Shown here piece after piece: positions 1 to 10,226 of a stretch of DNA of 64,000 nt. How positions within the stretch are numbered: the stretch's first letter is position 1; every line of letters starts with the position of its first letter. The notes beneath the pieces were generated by a model. The model did not search any database and was not told the DNA's origin. It saw only the letters and a program-made list of their open reading frames with translations. The position numbers were made by a program, and so were the translations under genes. Location: NCBI RefSeq assembly GCF_007049795.1, contig NZ_SCFY01000014.1, positions 62,001-126,000 on the forward strand, in the 5' to 3' direction. The stretch comes from Ectopseudomonas mendocina (GTDB taxonomy: Bacteria; Pseudomonadota; Gammaproteobacteria; Pseudomonadales; Pseudomonadaceae).

Positions 1-188
1 CCATCGACCAGGAGGGCGACAAGCGGATGTTCATCGAAGCGATCTTCCGCACCACCAACAGCATCGACCTGCCGTTGATCGCCGAGATGGTGGAAACCGA
101 AGAGGAACTCGCAGTGCTGACCAAACTGGGCATCCACGGCGCCATGGGCCGTCTGATCGGCGCACCGGCGCCGTGGAGCAAGCAATAG
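1..188 (+). CDS. lapD: LapD-like EAL-domain c-di-GMP receptor, C-terminal end (partial)
   Basis: The window opens inside this gene; the reading frame starts at base 3 and ends at TAG 186-188. The 61 visible residues include the late EAL-domain segment around LIAEMVETEEELAVLTKLGI and a short tail ending in PAPWSKQ. Known family: LapD is an inner-membrane protein with a degenerate EAL domain that binds c-di-GMP and sequesters the periplasmic protease LapG, so that LapG cannot release the surface adhesin. I assign it to LapD rather than to an active phosphodiesterase because a LapG-type adhesin and its secretion system follow directly. The GGDEF and HAMP parts, and probably lapG, lie outside the window, so catalytic residues cannot be checked. 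Confidence 0.75.
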   Translation, partial: IDQEGDKRMFIEAIFRTTNSIDLPLIAEMVETEEELAVLTKLGIHGAMGRLIGAPAPWSKQ

Positions 189-280
189 CTGCAGGTGCCC
201 CTACCGGGGGTAGTTTCTGAAAATTACGGTTGGCGCACCGGCCGCTTCGCCGCGCGGCGCATAGCCTACAAAGGCCTGGT

Positions 281-622
281 TTAAACCAGATCGTGCTCGT
301 CGTCGCCAAGCAGACCGCTGAGGCCCTCGATTTCGGCGCGGGCGATGGCACGCTGGTCGAGCTTCTGCCGAGCGGCCTCGGGCAGGTCGGTGTAGCGGAT
401 CGCACCGCGCTCTACAAGCACGCTGACCACGTCTTCCAACACACGCACCAGCTCCAAGTCGGATTGCTTCAGGCTGTCCAGGCGCGCCTTGACCTCTTCC
501 TTGGCAGCCAGCCAGGTATGCAACTCCTCGCTCTCGACAGCCAGGTTCTCCGTCATACCCTCAAAGGGTTCATGTTCGACTCGCAACAAACGCCCGGCCG
601 CGTCGCGCTGTACATAAACCAT
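281..622 (-). CDS. Conserved hypothetical protein, 113 aa
   Basis: This is a short acidic, helix-rich protein starting MVYVQRDAAGRLLRVEH and ending DDEHDLV. The frame could start five codons earlier (base 637), but the MVYVQRD start looks the natural one. There is no signal peptide, membrane segment or recognised catalytic motif. The middle (about residues 30-75) is rich in charged and leucine residues and may form helices. It faces the lapD 3' end and lies downstream of the terminator of the giant adhesin gene, so it needs its own promoter in bases 623-645 or beyond the terminator. I recognise the type as a small conserved Pseudomonas protein, but I do not assign a function. Confidence 0.6.
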   Translation of the reverse strand: MVYVQRDAAGRLLRVEHEPFEGMTENLAVESEELHTWLAAKEEVKARLDSLKQSDLELVRVLEDVVSVLVERGAIRYTDLPEAARQKLDQRAIARAEIEGLSGLLGDDEHDLV

Positions 623-644
623 CGGTGCCTCCAGCAAACGCCAT

Positions 645-680
645 AAAAAAGCCCACTACTCGGAGCGAGTAGCGGGCTTA
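645..680 (-). terminator. Rho-independent terminator of the giant adhesin gene
   Basis: Read on the minus strand, a 13-bp stem with one G-U pair (arms at about 649-661 and 667-679) closes a short loop and is followed by a run of six T. It lies about 95 bp past the adhesin stop codon, in the right direction to end that transcript. Confidence 0.85.
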
Positions 681-773
681 CTCTAGTTGAGTGCACCAAC
701 TAAGGAAACTCTGATAAGCATTTCCCTTTGCCCGAGAGGCCACTACTGCGACGCAATGGCGACAGTGTGCGCC

Positions 774-3700
774 TCAGGCGACCAGCTGGTTATGATCCAA
801 CATGTCCTGGATAATAGTCGCCGCATTGCCTCCCGAAAGAACGGTGTTTTCCAAGGTAATGGTCTGATCAACCGGTGCACCACTGCCTGCACTGGCGATG
901 TTGATCACCGTACTGCCCGGCTCGCTGACGAAGTCGAAGCTGAGGTACTGCGTCAACACATCTGCAGTGACGGGCCCATCGATACCCTGCAACAGTTGCG
1001 ACAGATCCAGTTTGTCCTCGCCATTGCCGAAATCCTTGACGATGTCGTGATAGTTGCCACCACGATCATCGGCGTTCCACACAAAGGTGTCGTTGCCGGC
1101 ACCGCCAATGAGGATGTCGTTGCCCTTGCCGCCGATCAGGGTGTCATTGCCATCACCACCCTCCAGACGATCATTGCCACCCAGCCCATGGAGCGTATCG
1201 TTGCCGCCCAAGCCCAGCAGCACATCACTGCCGTCGCTACCTAGCAGGGTGTCGTTGAGCGCCTCATTCCCCATTACCACGTTGGGCTGCACCGCCACGC
1301 TGGAGCCGATACCGACCACCAGGCGCGCCGTGCTGACGTCGCCGTCCGGCTGAGTCAACTGGTAGGTGAAGACATCTTCCTTGCCCAGGTTGGCGTAGTC
1401 GGGGTCCGGCGTGTAGGTGTAGGCCCCGTCGCTGTGCAGCACCAGGCTGCCCCACTGCCCCTCGATGGTCTTCGAGGTGCTCACGGCCACGAAGCTGCCG
1501 TTATCCAGCACGCTGAGCGTCACCCCCTCGCTACCCTTGCTATCCACCGCACCCCATAGATGGTCGCTGTAGAGGTAGTTGTTGGCATCGGTCAACACGT
1601 TGCCCGCCACCGCCGTGGCCGTGTCGACCAGCATGGCAGCAGCCACGGTAATCAGGGTGATGTTGTCCACCCGGACCTCCGCAGGCCTGGACCAAAAACC
1701 ACCAGTTTTGTCAGTTAGGGTGTAGCAAATACGGTAAGTACCTGCAGCAACGTCATCTATGGTCGTACTGCCACTACTTGTTGTAGCGCCGGATTCTAAA
1801 ACCGCCCCGCTAACATCATTGACCAAACTCCATGTAAAAGTGTCGCCATCCTGGAACTGGTTGCCCAGCCATTCGTTCACCAACGTAACGGTGAACGTTA
1901 TTTTGGCACTGCTACCAGAGGCAACACTGAAGGTAGGCGTCAACGCGCTGCTGACTCCGCCCCCATCCGAATCTTTAAAGCTCAGCGTGCCGGAAGAACT
2001 GCTGCGGTTTACGTCACCCGCTATGTGCCATTGGTTAGCTTCAGGCGACCTATCGCCACTCACCACATTGGCACTGCCGCCATTAACTGATCCATTGTTA
2101 TCAAAGACCCACTGGCTGCCTTGTGAGTTATTCATATTGCCGCTACTGAAATTAGCGAGTGTCGTCGTAGTTGGATCCGCATCGACCCACTGCTGCCCGA
2201 CGATCGCCTGGTTGTAATTGTCGTAGGCATAGACCTCGCTGCTGTCAGTAATGGTCAGCTTCAGGTCGGCGGACACCGCATCGCCATCGCGATCGATCAG
2301 GGTGTAGCGGATGGTGTCCGTCACATCCTCGGCGACATCGCCGTTGAAGTTGTAGGTGTAAGCCCCGGTGACCAGGTTGACGCTGAACGAGCCACCACCC
2401 GCGGTGGTGAAGGTCAGCGTATGGCTCGTGGCATCGTAGGCCGCCGACTCGCTGGTGTAGGTCACTCCGTTATGGGTGATCGCGGCAATCGGCTGCAGAC
2501 CCGGGCCATCGGCACCGAAACCATTGCTGCCTTCGCTGATCAGGTTGCCGGAAATGACCGTACCGGTGACCGTACCCTGCAAGGTGTCGTTGAGCTGGTT
2601 GAGGTTGGAGACCAGGATGCCATCGGTGTTGGCGCCCGCCTTGCCGTCATAGGCGATGGGGTTGAGCAGGGTCTTGTCGAGGTCACTGCCCAGCCCCATG
2701 CCCAGCGCATAGGACTTGATGTCCTTGGCCGTGAGGAAGGCGATCCAGTCCGCCTCTTCGCTGGCGCCGATGCCATCGCCCAGTTCCGGGTTGTACTGGC
2801 TGCCGCTGTTGTTGCTGCCCGGATTGGCGTTGGACAACGTCGGCTGGCCGTCGGAGAGGAAGTACGAAACGTTCTGTACCCCAGCGCCGGTGAGCTTGCC
2901 GGACGAGTCGTAGGCATTAATCGCCTTGATCAGCGCATCGTCATAGTTGGTCGAACCGTTGCCGGCGTTGTTGGCCAACGCGGTGAGCCAGGCCTTGGCA
3001 TCAGCGGCGGTCATCCAGACATTGCCCACAGCACTGGCCGTGTTGGCGAAGGTGACGATGCGTACCATCACGTCACCGAGGTTGTCGTAGCTGTCGATCA
3101 GACGTTGCACGGCATCCTTGGCCAGCGCCAGCTTGCTGCTGAAACCGCTGACACCCGACGGGGCGTCATCCATGCTGCCGGACAGATCCAGCACCACCAT
3201 GAGGTTGGTTTGGATGCCTTGCGGTTCGCTAGCAGACTTGGCGATGTCGTCGGGCGTGGCCGGCGAGTCGTCATCTACCGTGATCGTCAAGCTACCCGTG
3301 GCCGGAGCCGAAGGCGCAGCGGAGTCCCAAACCTTGTAGGAGAAGGCCAGGTTCAGGTCGTTCTCGTCTGCCGTACCGGCAACGTCCGGCGCCGGATGAT
3401 CGAGCGGTTTGAACAGCTTGAAGCTGTATTGCCCGGTATCCGAGTTGGTCAGGCTGAGAGTGAAGACCGGATTGCCACCAGCATCGAACGCGCTCAGCGT
3501 CTTGCCATCAGCACTGAGCTGATAGTTGAGTGCCGAGCCGCCTGAAGACAGGCTGCCAAGGCCACTGGCATCCCAGGCGAAACCACCGAAGTTGTCTACC
3601 TGATAACCCAGTGGCCCACCAGCCGTGGCGGCTTCACCAGCCAGGTCGTTGGGGCCTCCGGCCAGACCATGGGTCAAGCCATCCTCGTCGACGCTGCCAG

Positions 3701-6700
3701 AGGCCTGACCGCCGACCGGCTCATTGCCACCGAGCGTGAGGGTCACGGTGGCCGTGGAAACGTCGCCATCGCCGTCGGTGATCTGATAGGTGAACACCTC
3801 CGTACCGGCGCTGGCCCCACTGCCGGCGCTGTAGACCAGATTACCGCTGGGATCGATGACCAGCGTACCGCCCTGACTGCCCTGGCCGATGATCTGCACC
3901 GGCGAGACGCTTGCCTTGCCATCGTTGCCAAAGCTGTCATTGCCGGTGAGGTCGTTGATGTTTCCGACGACCTGATCGACTGCCGTGCGTGAGACTTCAC
4001 CGACGATCTCATCGTTGACCGCCATCGGTGCGTCATCACGGAAGCCCAGTACCTGGCCCAGGTCGATGCTGGCCGAAGCCTGATCGTCGTCGGCGTCGGT
4101 GATGGTGGCCTGCAGTCCAACCTTGTCACTGCCCAGCAAGTGCAACTCATCCGGCTGGGCAGTGGGATGAACCACAGCCCGCAGTTGCGTCAGGCTCACC
4201 AGCCCTGCGGCGTTGACGCTCAGGGTAAAGACCAGTTCGTTACCGGTTGCGGTACGGCCCTCCAGCACCGAACCGTTGAACACCAGCTTGACCGCTTCAT
4301 CGCTCTCGGTATCGACCAGCCCGGAGTTCGGCGACTTGATTACCAACTCGTAGACCAGAGAACCGGGGCCGTCGGCACCATATTCGGCGTTGAAGGCCGA
4401 GCTGAAGTTGCGGCTGACCGTTGCATCGGGCGTACCCAGATAGGTCTCGTCCACCTGCAGCGGCATGCCCCAGGTCACGTTGGTATTGACGTCGTTGTAG
4501 TCATAATCAGGAGCGTCGGTGAGATCCTCCCAATTCTGGTTGCCTGGTTCGGCGTTGTCCTGCAGGTGCGAGCCGCCCGGGTTGAACTCGGCGCGATCGA
4601 ACAGCACATTGGCACCGCCAGCGCCGGTCAGTGGCACGCCACCCAGTAAGGCCTGCCAGTTACCATCAGCGTCCTGCTGGAAGGTCAGTTCGGCGCCATT
4701 GCTGAGCGCGACGTTGGCCGCGCCATTGGGGATGATGAAGAAACCCACCTCACTCGGGTCGAGCCCATCCAGATCGAAGGTGGTTCCCGCCGCCTGCGCT
4801 TTCACATCAGCCCAGATCACCTTGCCCACGGATGGATTGCCCTCGGCATCTCGGGAGTAATAGCCGTAGCTGTTGTGATAGCCGGCATCGGTGCCGAGGA
4901 AGGTGGCCTGCGACTCGAAGCCCGGCTGCATGGCCTGGATGGTCGGGGTATCGTCGTTGACCGTGACCACCAGCTTGCCCACGGCGGTGTCACCATCACC
5001 GTCGGTCACGGTGTAGCCGATCTGCAGTTTGATGTCGTTTTCGTCCTGGCCAGCCGGATGCATCAGGGGCTGATGCAACTCCAGCTCGTACTTGCCGAGC
5101 GCCGGATCGGTCAACACCACGGTCACCAGCGTGCCGCGCTCGGCACTGCTGATGGTCAGCGTTTTGCTTACGGCATTCCAGGTCGAGGTGACGTTCTCGG
5201 TGCCCAACACGCTCGGCCCGGACAGGGAGATGCCACGCAGACCATCAGAGCCGGCGTCGAATACCAGCGTGCCGGAGACCGTGGTGTTCGTCCCGGTCAC
5301 GTCGCCCTCACCACCGTTGATGCCATTGGGCAGACCTTCATCGTCCAGCGCGTAGGCGGCATTGGTGATGCCCGCAGAGGGGCCATCGTCCTCGAAGCCG
5401 ACTACCTTGCCCAGATCCAGACTGGCACTGTGGGAATCGCCATCCTTGTCATAGACGGTCACGCCGAGCTTCAGCACGCCAGCGCGAATAAGCGCCAGCT
5501 CGTCATGATTGCTGGTATCGCCATGGGCGATGGCCTCGTACTGCACGAGGGTCACACTGCCACTGCCGGCATTGACGCTGACCTTGAATACCGTGACGCC
5601 ATTGGCCACACCCAGCACGTTGCCGTCGGCATCCTTGTACAGGCGAATATCGCCGCCTGCGGTAGCATCCAGCCCGGAGTCCACGCCGTCCCGGCTCAGG
5701 TCCAACTCGAAACGGGTACGCGACGTATCCTGGCCATCCGAACCGGCATCCACCGTGAGCTTGAATAGATCCTTGCCATCGATGCTGGCATAGCCAAGCA
5801 CATCGCCATGGCCTTGCTCATCGTTCGGCGCGACATGGCCATTCTCGTTCTGGCTGGAACCTGTGGTGCCCACCGATTCGTCGACGTACAGCTTGGTGCC
5901 ATGCTGCAGATCGAACTTGGTGATTTTCGGGCCGTCGTCCTCGAAGCCGACCACCTTGCCCAGATCCAGGCTGGCGCTCTGCGAGTCGCCGTCCTTGTCA
6001 TAGACCGTCACGTTCAGTTTCAGCACGCCATCCCTGAGCAGCGCAAGCTCGTCATGGATGCTGGTGTCGCCATGAGCGATGGCCTTGTACTGCACCAGGG
6101 TCACGCTACCGTCAGCGGCATTGACGCTGATCTTGAATACCGTAACGCCATTGGCTTTACCCAGGATGCTGCCATCGGCTTCCTTGTACAGCAGGATGTC
6201 GCCGCCGGCCGTGGCATTCAGCCCGGAGTCCACGCCATTACTGGCAAGGCTCAGGGAGAAGCGGGTACGGCCGCTGTCCAGGCCATCCGAACCACCATCG
6301 GCGGTCAACTTGAACAGCTTGTCGCCGTCGATCCGGGCGTAACCCAGCACACTGCCGTGGCCCTGCTCGTCATTGGGCGCAGCCTGACCGGGTTCGTTCT
6401 GGCTGGAACCACCTTTGCCAACGGATTCGTCGACGTATAGCTTGACGCTGTGACCCAGCTCGAACTTGATGATTTTCGGGCCGTCGTCCTGGAAGGAGAA
6501 GTAGGACGAATTGCCGCCGGCAAGCTCGACCTTCGCGGTACGGGTCACTGCGTCACCATCACCGTCGACACGGGTGACCTGATACTGCAGCTGCAACGAG
6601 CCCTGGTGTTTGATCAGCAGATCGACCGCCTCGTCGAAACGCTGATCGTTGTCCGGATGGCGGATCGCTTCGAACAGCGTGGTCTGCAGTTGCGGCTGAC

Positions 6701-9700
6701 CATCGACAGTGACGATGGCGATGGTGAAGACCGTATCGCCAGTGGCGTCGACACCCTTGATGACCTGGCTGTTGGCCGGGTCGACGAACAGGCGGATGGC
6801 ACCGCCATTGGTGGCCGACAAGGTGGTGGCCAGCCCCTGGGGAGGCACCCCGGAGAAGCTCAGCGTGCCGCCCAGCGAAGCCTGGCCATCAGCCCCTGCT
6901 GCCCCACCGATGGTGAACAGCGAAGTCAGGCCACCGGCAAGTTGGGTGGTGACCTTGGCCAACGCGCCATTGTCGTCGTTCACGTAGCCCTGGCTCTGGT
7001 CGTCGTTCGCGGCGTAACGATCCTGATTGCCACGGGTTTCGTCCAAGGCCACTTCCAGCTGAGCCAATGCCTGAGTGTTGACCCCGAGGCTCAGGGTCGG
7101 CACATCGTCCTCGATATTGATCACGAACAGGCCGCCAACCCCTTCGGGGATGTTCAGTGGATCGCCATCACCGTCGGTGATGGCCAACAGATGGGTGAAG
7201 TCGATGCCGATCTGGCCAGCGCTCGACCACAGCTCACTGTCGTTGCCATCGGCCTGCGGATGGTCGATCGGCCCTTGCAGGGTGAAGGTGAAGCTGCCAT
7301 CGGCATTGATCACCAGGGCGAACACCGGATAGCCACCAACGTCCGCGTCAGCCGTAGCGGTCAGGGTGCTGAGCAGGTTGCCGTCGTCATCGAAGCTTTC
7401 GCTGACCGTATAGACCAGCGGCTTATCGCCGGAAGTCAGCCCTTGCTCGTTCAACTGAGAGGCGACCGTGGCGCTGTCCACCAGGCCGAAGCTGCCAGGG
7501 CCGTCCGCACCGAAGGCCACTAGCGAGGCCAGCGTGCCAGCACCGCCAGCCGTGCTTACAACCAGCGTCTGCCCAGCCTCCTGATTCCCGACATTGGGGG
7601 ACGTCAGCTTGTCTTCATGCACCGTGCCACCGATGGCAGGCGGCGTCTTGGCAGTCCAGGTGGCCTGGATATTGACGTCGTTGTAGTCGTTGTCGCTGTT
7701 GCCGTTGTTGACGTCTTCCCAGTTCTGGTTGCCGGGCGCGGCGTTGTCCTCGACATGAGATTTGCCATTGGGGTTGAGCGCCGGGTTGTCGAAGACAACC
7801 GCAGCACCACCGCCACCATTGAGTGCGCTACCGCCGACAAAGGCCTGCCACTGGCCATCGACCAGTTGGAAGGTAACCTCGGTACCGTTACTGACACCAT
7901 TGAAGGCGCCGTTGGGGATGATGAAGAAGCCGACGCTATCCGGATCGAGCCCTTCCAGGGTGGTGGTGGTGCCAGCCCCGAGGAAGCGCGTATTGCTCCA
8001 GATGACCTCACCACTGGCCGGCGTGCCATCAGCGTTCTTGATGTAATAGCCGTAGCTATTGAACATCGCTGCATCACCGCCTTTGTAGGTCAGCGTCAGG
8101 CAGTAGTCCGGTTCGCTGACGACCAATTCAGGCACGTCATCCTGGACATTGATGACGAACAGCCCCGTGGTGCCCTCCGGCAACTGCAGCTGGTCGCCAT
8201 CGCCATCGGTGGCAGTGAATAGCTGGGTGAAGTCGATGCCGAAAGCCCCGTCGTTGGCCCACAGTTCACCATCATTGCCGTCGGCAAGCGGATGGTCGAT
8301 CGGCCCCTGCAGCTCGAAGCGGAAGCTGCCATCGGCATTGACCGTCAGGGTGAACACTGGGTAATTGCCCAGACTGTCGGCGGAAACCGCAGTCAGCGTG
8401 GTGCTGACCAGTTTGCCGTCAACGCGGGTTTCAACCACCTCATAGACCAGACTTTCTTGGCCCGATGTGAGCCCCTGAGCATAGAGCAGTCCCGTCGCGG
8501 TACCGCTGTCGACCAACCCAAAGGCCCCCGGGCCATCGGCGCCGAAGGAAACCAGCGAGCTCAGATTGCCGGCACCACCCTCGGTGCTGACAACCAGCGT
8601 TTGCGTACCGCCATCCGGGTTGCCCGTGTTCGGGCTGGTCAACAGATCCTCGTGTACCGTACCGCCCAGAGCAGGCTGCTGCGGGTCAAGGGTTTTGAGA
8701 ATCGGCACATCATCTTCTACGTCGATGACGAAGCTGCCGCCAACGAAGCCGCCGAAGATCGGATCACCGTCGCCGTCTGTGGCAACCAGCACACCCGAGA
8801 AGTCCAGGGCCAGGTTACTGCCACCCAGTGTTTCCGAGTCAAGGCCATCCTGCTGTGGATGATCAATGGGGCCGAACAGGGTGAAGGTGTAGCTACCGTC
8901 TGCTCCTACAACCAGGGTGAATACAGTTGGCCCCTCCACCCCAGCGGTGGCAATGAGAGTAGTGCCATCGTCCGAAACGGAATAGACCAGAGGCTGACCT
9001 GCCGAGGTCAGCCCCAATACCTGTAGGTCACTGAGGGCTTCCGGCCGAGTATCGAGCTGGAATCTGCCGGGACCATCTGCCCCAAAATCGACCAAGCTGT
9101 TGAGGGTGCCTGGCCCACCTATTACCTGGGTAGTCTGCCAAGGCAAGCTGCCGGGCTCGGCATTGCCAGTTCCCAGGGCGTCTTCGTTGACCACTCCCCT
9201 GATGAACGGACGCTCCTCACCACCTGCCAGTGTAGGGCTGTCATCGTCCACCAGAACGCTCAGGCTGCCACTGGCTGGAGTGCCGTTGCCATCGGTGATG
9301 GTGTAGTTGAAAAGGAAGAGAATATCGTTTTCGTCGCTGCCGCCCAGCGGTGGAGCGGCATGATCGAGCGGCGCGAACAACTCGAACTGGTAGGCACCTG
9401 TTACAAGGTTGGTGACTTGCACGACGAAGACAATCGTTTCGCCAGCAAACGCCGTTAGTGTCAACCCATCTGGACTGACCTGATAGAACAACGGCGTACC
9501 GCCCGAAGTGATACCTAGTTCGTTCAGACCAGCGATCGACCAAGTAAAGGTGCCCGGCCCATCGGGGCCGAAGCTGTAGCCAAGCACACCGGTAACCACG
9601 GTGGCTTCGCCATCAAGGTCGTTCACTCCACCGTTGATGCCATTGGGCAGGCCATCTTCATCCACGGCATTGGAGGCGCTTCCGCCCGTGGGAATGCCAT

Positions 9701-10226
9701 CCACTTCAGGATCGTCGGTAGCGATTGGCAGAGCGTCGGGGAATTCCGGCCCACCTGGCAACCCGGCAGTGGGAAAGCCGATCACCGGGTCGAGTGCTCC
9801 ACCTACTTCACTGAGCATCACGAACGAGTGGCCACCGCCTACGCCGCCGGCACCAGCACCGGGGCCAGCCGCCGTGGCCTCACCTTGCTGGGTTGGGTCG
9901 TCACCCGCTTCGATGGCAGCCTGCAGGCGCTCGACATCGGTGAGGTCGTCATCGCTGGGGGCAGTCGGTGGAGTTTCGACGACCGGAGCCTGGGACTCGC
10001 CGCGATCCGCGATCATTTGCGTATCGAGGGTGATGCTGCTGTCCCGACCCAGGGTCAGTTGCTGCCCGTTGGTCATGGCCACCGCAACCGCACCGGAAAC
10101 ACCAGTGACCAGCTGCTCGCCCGCGTACACCCGATCACCTTCGCTGATTGGCCGGCGCGATCCGTCGCTCGCTACCGCGAACACTTCGCCGACAACCTGA
10201 CTGACGACACCAATGAGAGTAGCCAT
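774..10226 (-). CDS. lapA: Giant RTX adhesin with LapG-cleavable retention module (LapA-like)
   Basis: The predicted protein has about 3150 residues. I chose ATG 10226 because a GAGGAT ribosome site lies 5' of it; a GTG at 10265 is less likely. Residues 1-110 match the retention module that anchors LapA-type adhesins in the outer-membrane pore (start MATLIGVVSQVVGEVFAVAS). TAAG at 118-121, followed by a glycine linker and HSFVMLSEVGGALDP, is the dialanine site that LapG proteases cut. About ten T1SS-143-like repeats follow (typified by FGADGPG, GPIDHP, DGDGDP, DDVP), with two DUF4114-like modules at roughly residues 700-870 and 1775-1930. A von Willebrand A domain near 2335-2530 has an intact MIDAS start, DLSGSMDD. 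RTX nonapeptides (GGNDTLHGL, GGDGNDTLIGGKGND) span about 2995-3050, then the C-terminal type I secretion signal. Inferred role: calcium-dependent surface attachment and biofilm, controlled by c-di-GMP through LapD/LapG and exported by the divergent lapEBC genes. Confidence 0.9.
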   Translation of the reverse strand: MATLIGVVSQVVGEVFAVASDGSRRPISEGDRVYAGEQLVTGVSGAVAVAMTNGQQLTLGRDSSITLDTQMIADRGESQAPVVETPPTAPSDDDLTDVERLQAAIEAGDDPTQQGEATAAGPGAGAGGVGGGHSFVMLSEVGGALDPVIGFPTAGLPGGPEFPDALPIATDDPEVDGIPTGGSASNAVDEDGLPNGINGGVNDLDGEATVVTGVLGYSFGPDGPGTFTWSIAGLNELGITSGGTPLFYQVSPDGLTLTAFAGETIVFVVQVTNLVTGAYQFELFAPLDHAAPPLGGSDENDILFLFNYTITDGNGTPASGSLSVLVDDDSPTLAGGEERPFIRGVVNEDALGTGNAEPGSLPWQTTQVIGGPGTLNSLVDFGADGPGRFQLDTRPEALSDLQVLGLTSAGQPLVYSVSDDGTTLIATAGVEGPTVFTLVVGADGSYTFTLFGPIDHPQQDGLDSETLGGSNLALDFSGVLVATDGDGDPIFGGFVGGSFVIDVEDDVPILKTLDPQQPALGGTVHEDLLTSPNTGNPDGGTQTLVVSTEGGAGNLSSLVSFGADGPGAFGLVDSGTATGLLYAQGLTSGQESLVYEVVETRVDGKLVSTTLTAVSADSLGNYPVFTLTVNADGSFRFELQGPIDHPLADGNDGELWANDGAFGIDFTQLFTATDGDGDQLQLPEGTTGLFVINVQDDVPELVVSEPDYCLTLTYKGGDAAMFNSYGYYIKNADGTPASGEVIWSNTRFLGAGTTTTLEGLDPDSVGFFIIPNGAFNGVSNGTEVTFQLVDGQWQAFVGGSALNGGGGAAVVFDNPALNPNGKSHVEDNAAPGNQNWEDVNNGNSDNDYNDVNIQATWTAKTPPAIGGTVHEDKLTSPNVGNQEAGQTLVVSTAGGAGTLASLVAFGADGPGSFGLVDSATVASQLNEQGLTSGDKPLVYTVSESFDDDGNLLSTLTATADADVGGYPVFALVINADGSFTFTLQGPIDHPQADGNDSELWSSAGQIGIDFTHLLAITDGDGDPLNIPEGVGGLFVINIEDDVPTLSLGVNTQALAQLEVALDETRGNQDRYAANDDQSQGYVNDDNGALAKVTTQLAGGLTSLFTIGGAAGADGQASLGGTLSFSGVPPQGLATTLSATNGGAIRLFVDPANSQVIKGVDATGDTVFTIAIVTVDGQPQLQTTLFEAIRHPDNDQRFDEAVDLLIKHQGSLQLQYQVTRVDGDGDAVTRTAKVELAGGNSSYFSFQDDGPKIIKFELGHSVKLYVDESVGKGGSSQNEPGQAAPNDEQGHGSVLGYARIDGDKLFKLTADGGSDGLDSGRTRFSLSLASNGVDSGLNATAGGDILLYKEADGSILGKANGVTVFKISVNAADGSVTLVQYKAIAHGDTSIHDELALLRDGVLKLNVTVYDKDGDSQSASLDLGKVVGFEDDGPKITKFDLQHGTKLYVDESVGTTGSSQNENGHVAPNDEQGHGDVLGYASIDGKDLFKLTVDAGSDGQDTSRTRFELDLSRDGVDSGLDATAGGDIRLYKDADGNVLGVANGVTVFKVSVNAGSGSVTLVQYEAIAHGDTSNHDELALIRAGVLKLGVTVYDKDGDSHSASLDLGKVVGFEDDGPSAGITNAAYALDDEGLPNGINGGEGDVTGTNTTVSGTLVFDAGSDGLRGISLSGPSVLGTENVTSTWNAVSKTLTISSAERGTLVTVVLTDPALGKYELELHQPLMHPAGQDENDIKLQIGYTVTDGDGDTAVGKLVVTVNDDTPTIQAMQPGFESQATFLGTDAGYHNSYGYYSRDAEGNPSVGKVIWADVKAQAAGTTFDLDGLDPSEVGFFIIPNGAANVALSNGAELTFQQDADGNWQALLGGVPLTGAGGANVLFDRAEFNPGGSHLQDNAEPGNQNWEDLTDAPDYDYNDVNTNVTWGMPLQVDETYLGTPDATVSRNFSSAFNAEYGADGPGSLVYELVIKSPNSGLVDTESDEAVKLVFNGSVLEGRTATGNELVFTLSVNAAGLVSLTQLRAVVHPTAQPDELHLLGSDKVGLQATITDADDDQASASIDLGQVLGFRDDAPMAVNDEIVGEVSRTAVDQVVGNINDLTGNDSFGNDGKASVSPVQIIGQGSQGGTLVIDPSGNLVYSAGSGASAGTEVFTYQITDGDGDVSTATVTLTLGGNEPVGGQASGSVDEDGLTHGLAGGPNDLAGEAATAGGPLGYQVDNFGGFAWDASGLGSLSSGGSALNYQLSADGKTLSAFDAGGNPVFTLSLTNSDTGQYSFKLFKPLDHPAPDVAGTADENDLNLAFSYKVWDSAAPSAPATGSLTITVDDDSPATPDDIAKSASEPQGIQTNLMVVLDLSGSMDDAPSGVSGFSSKLALAKDAVQRLIDSYDNLGDVMVRIVTFANTASAVGNVWMTAADAKAWLTALANNAGNGSTNYDDALIKAINAYDSSGKLTGAGVQNVSYFLSDGQPTLSNANPGSNNSGSQYNPELGDGIGASEEADWIAFLTAKDIKSYALGMGLGSDLDKTLLNPIAYDGKAGANTDGILVSNLNQLNDTLQGTVTGTVISGNLISEGSNGFGADGPGLQPIAAITHNGVTYTSESAAYDATSHTLTFTTAGGGSFSVNLVTGAYTYNFNGDVAEDVTDTIRYTLIDRDGDAVSADLKLTITDSSEVYAYDNYNQAIVGQQWVDADPTTTTLANFSSGNMNNSQGSQWVFDNNGSVNGGSANVVSGDRSPEANQWHIAGDVNRSSSSGTLSFKDSDGGGVSSALTPTFSVASGSSAKITFTVTLVNEWLGNQFQDGDTFTWSLVNDVSGAVLESGATTSSGSTTIDDVAAGTYRICYTLTDKTGGFWSRPAEVRVDNITLITVAAAMLVDTATAVAGNVLTDANNYLYSDHLWGAVDSKGSEGVTLSVLDNGSFVAVSTSKTIEGQWGSLVLHSDGAYTYTPDPDYANLGKEDVFTYQLTQPDGDVSTARLVVGIGSSVAVQPNVVMGNEALNDTLLGSDGSDVLLGLGGNDTLHGLGGNDRLEGGDGNDTLIGGKGNDILIGGAGNDTFVWNADDRGGNYHDIVKDFGNGEDKLDLSQLLQGIDGPVTADVLTQYLSFDFVSEPGSTVINIASAGSGAPVDQTITLENTVLSGGNAATIIQDMLDHNQLVA
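5385..6480 (-). repeat. Tandem ~546-bp repeat units inside the adhesin gene
   Basis: Two neighbouring units each encode a block of about 182 residues beginning DGPKI.KF and continuing through LYVDESVG, SSQNE, PNDEQGHG, GVDSGL.ATAGGDI, VTLVQY.AIAHGDTS, and ending VYDKDGDS.SASLDLGKVVGFED. The boundary is near base 5937. Protein identity between the units is clearly much higher than between other repeat domains of the adhesin, which suggests a recent duplication or ongoing conversion. Length variation here between strains would be expected. Confidence 0.8.

Noticed and set aside
2421-3545. 374-residue plus-strand open frame inside the adhesin gene
   Set aside because: Antisense to the von Willebrand A and repeat region; a shadow of the repetitive GC-rich gene.
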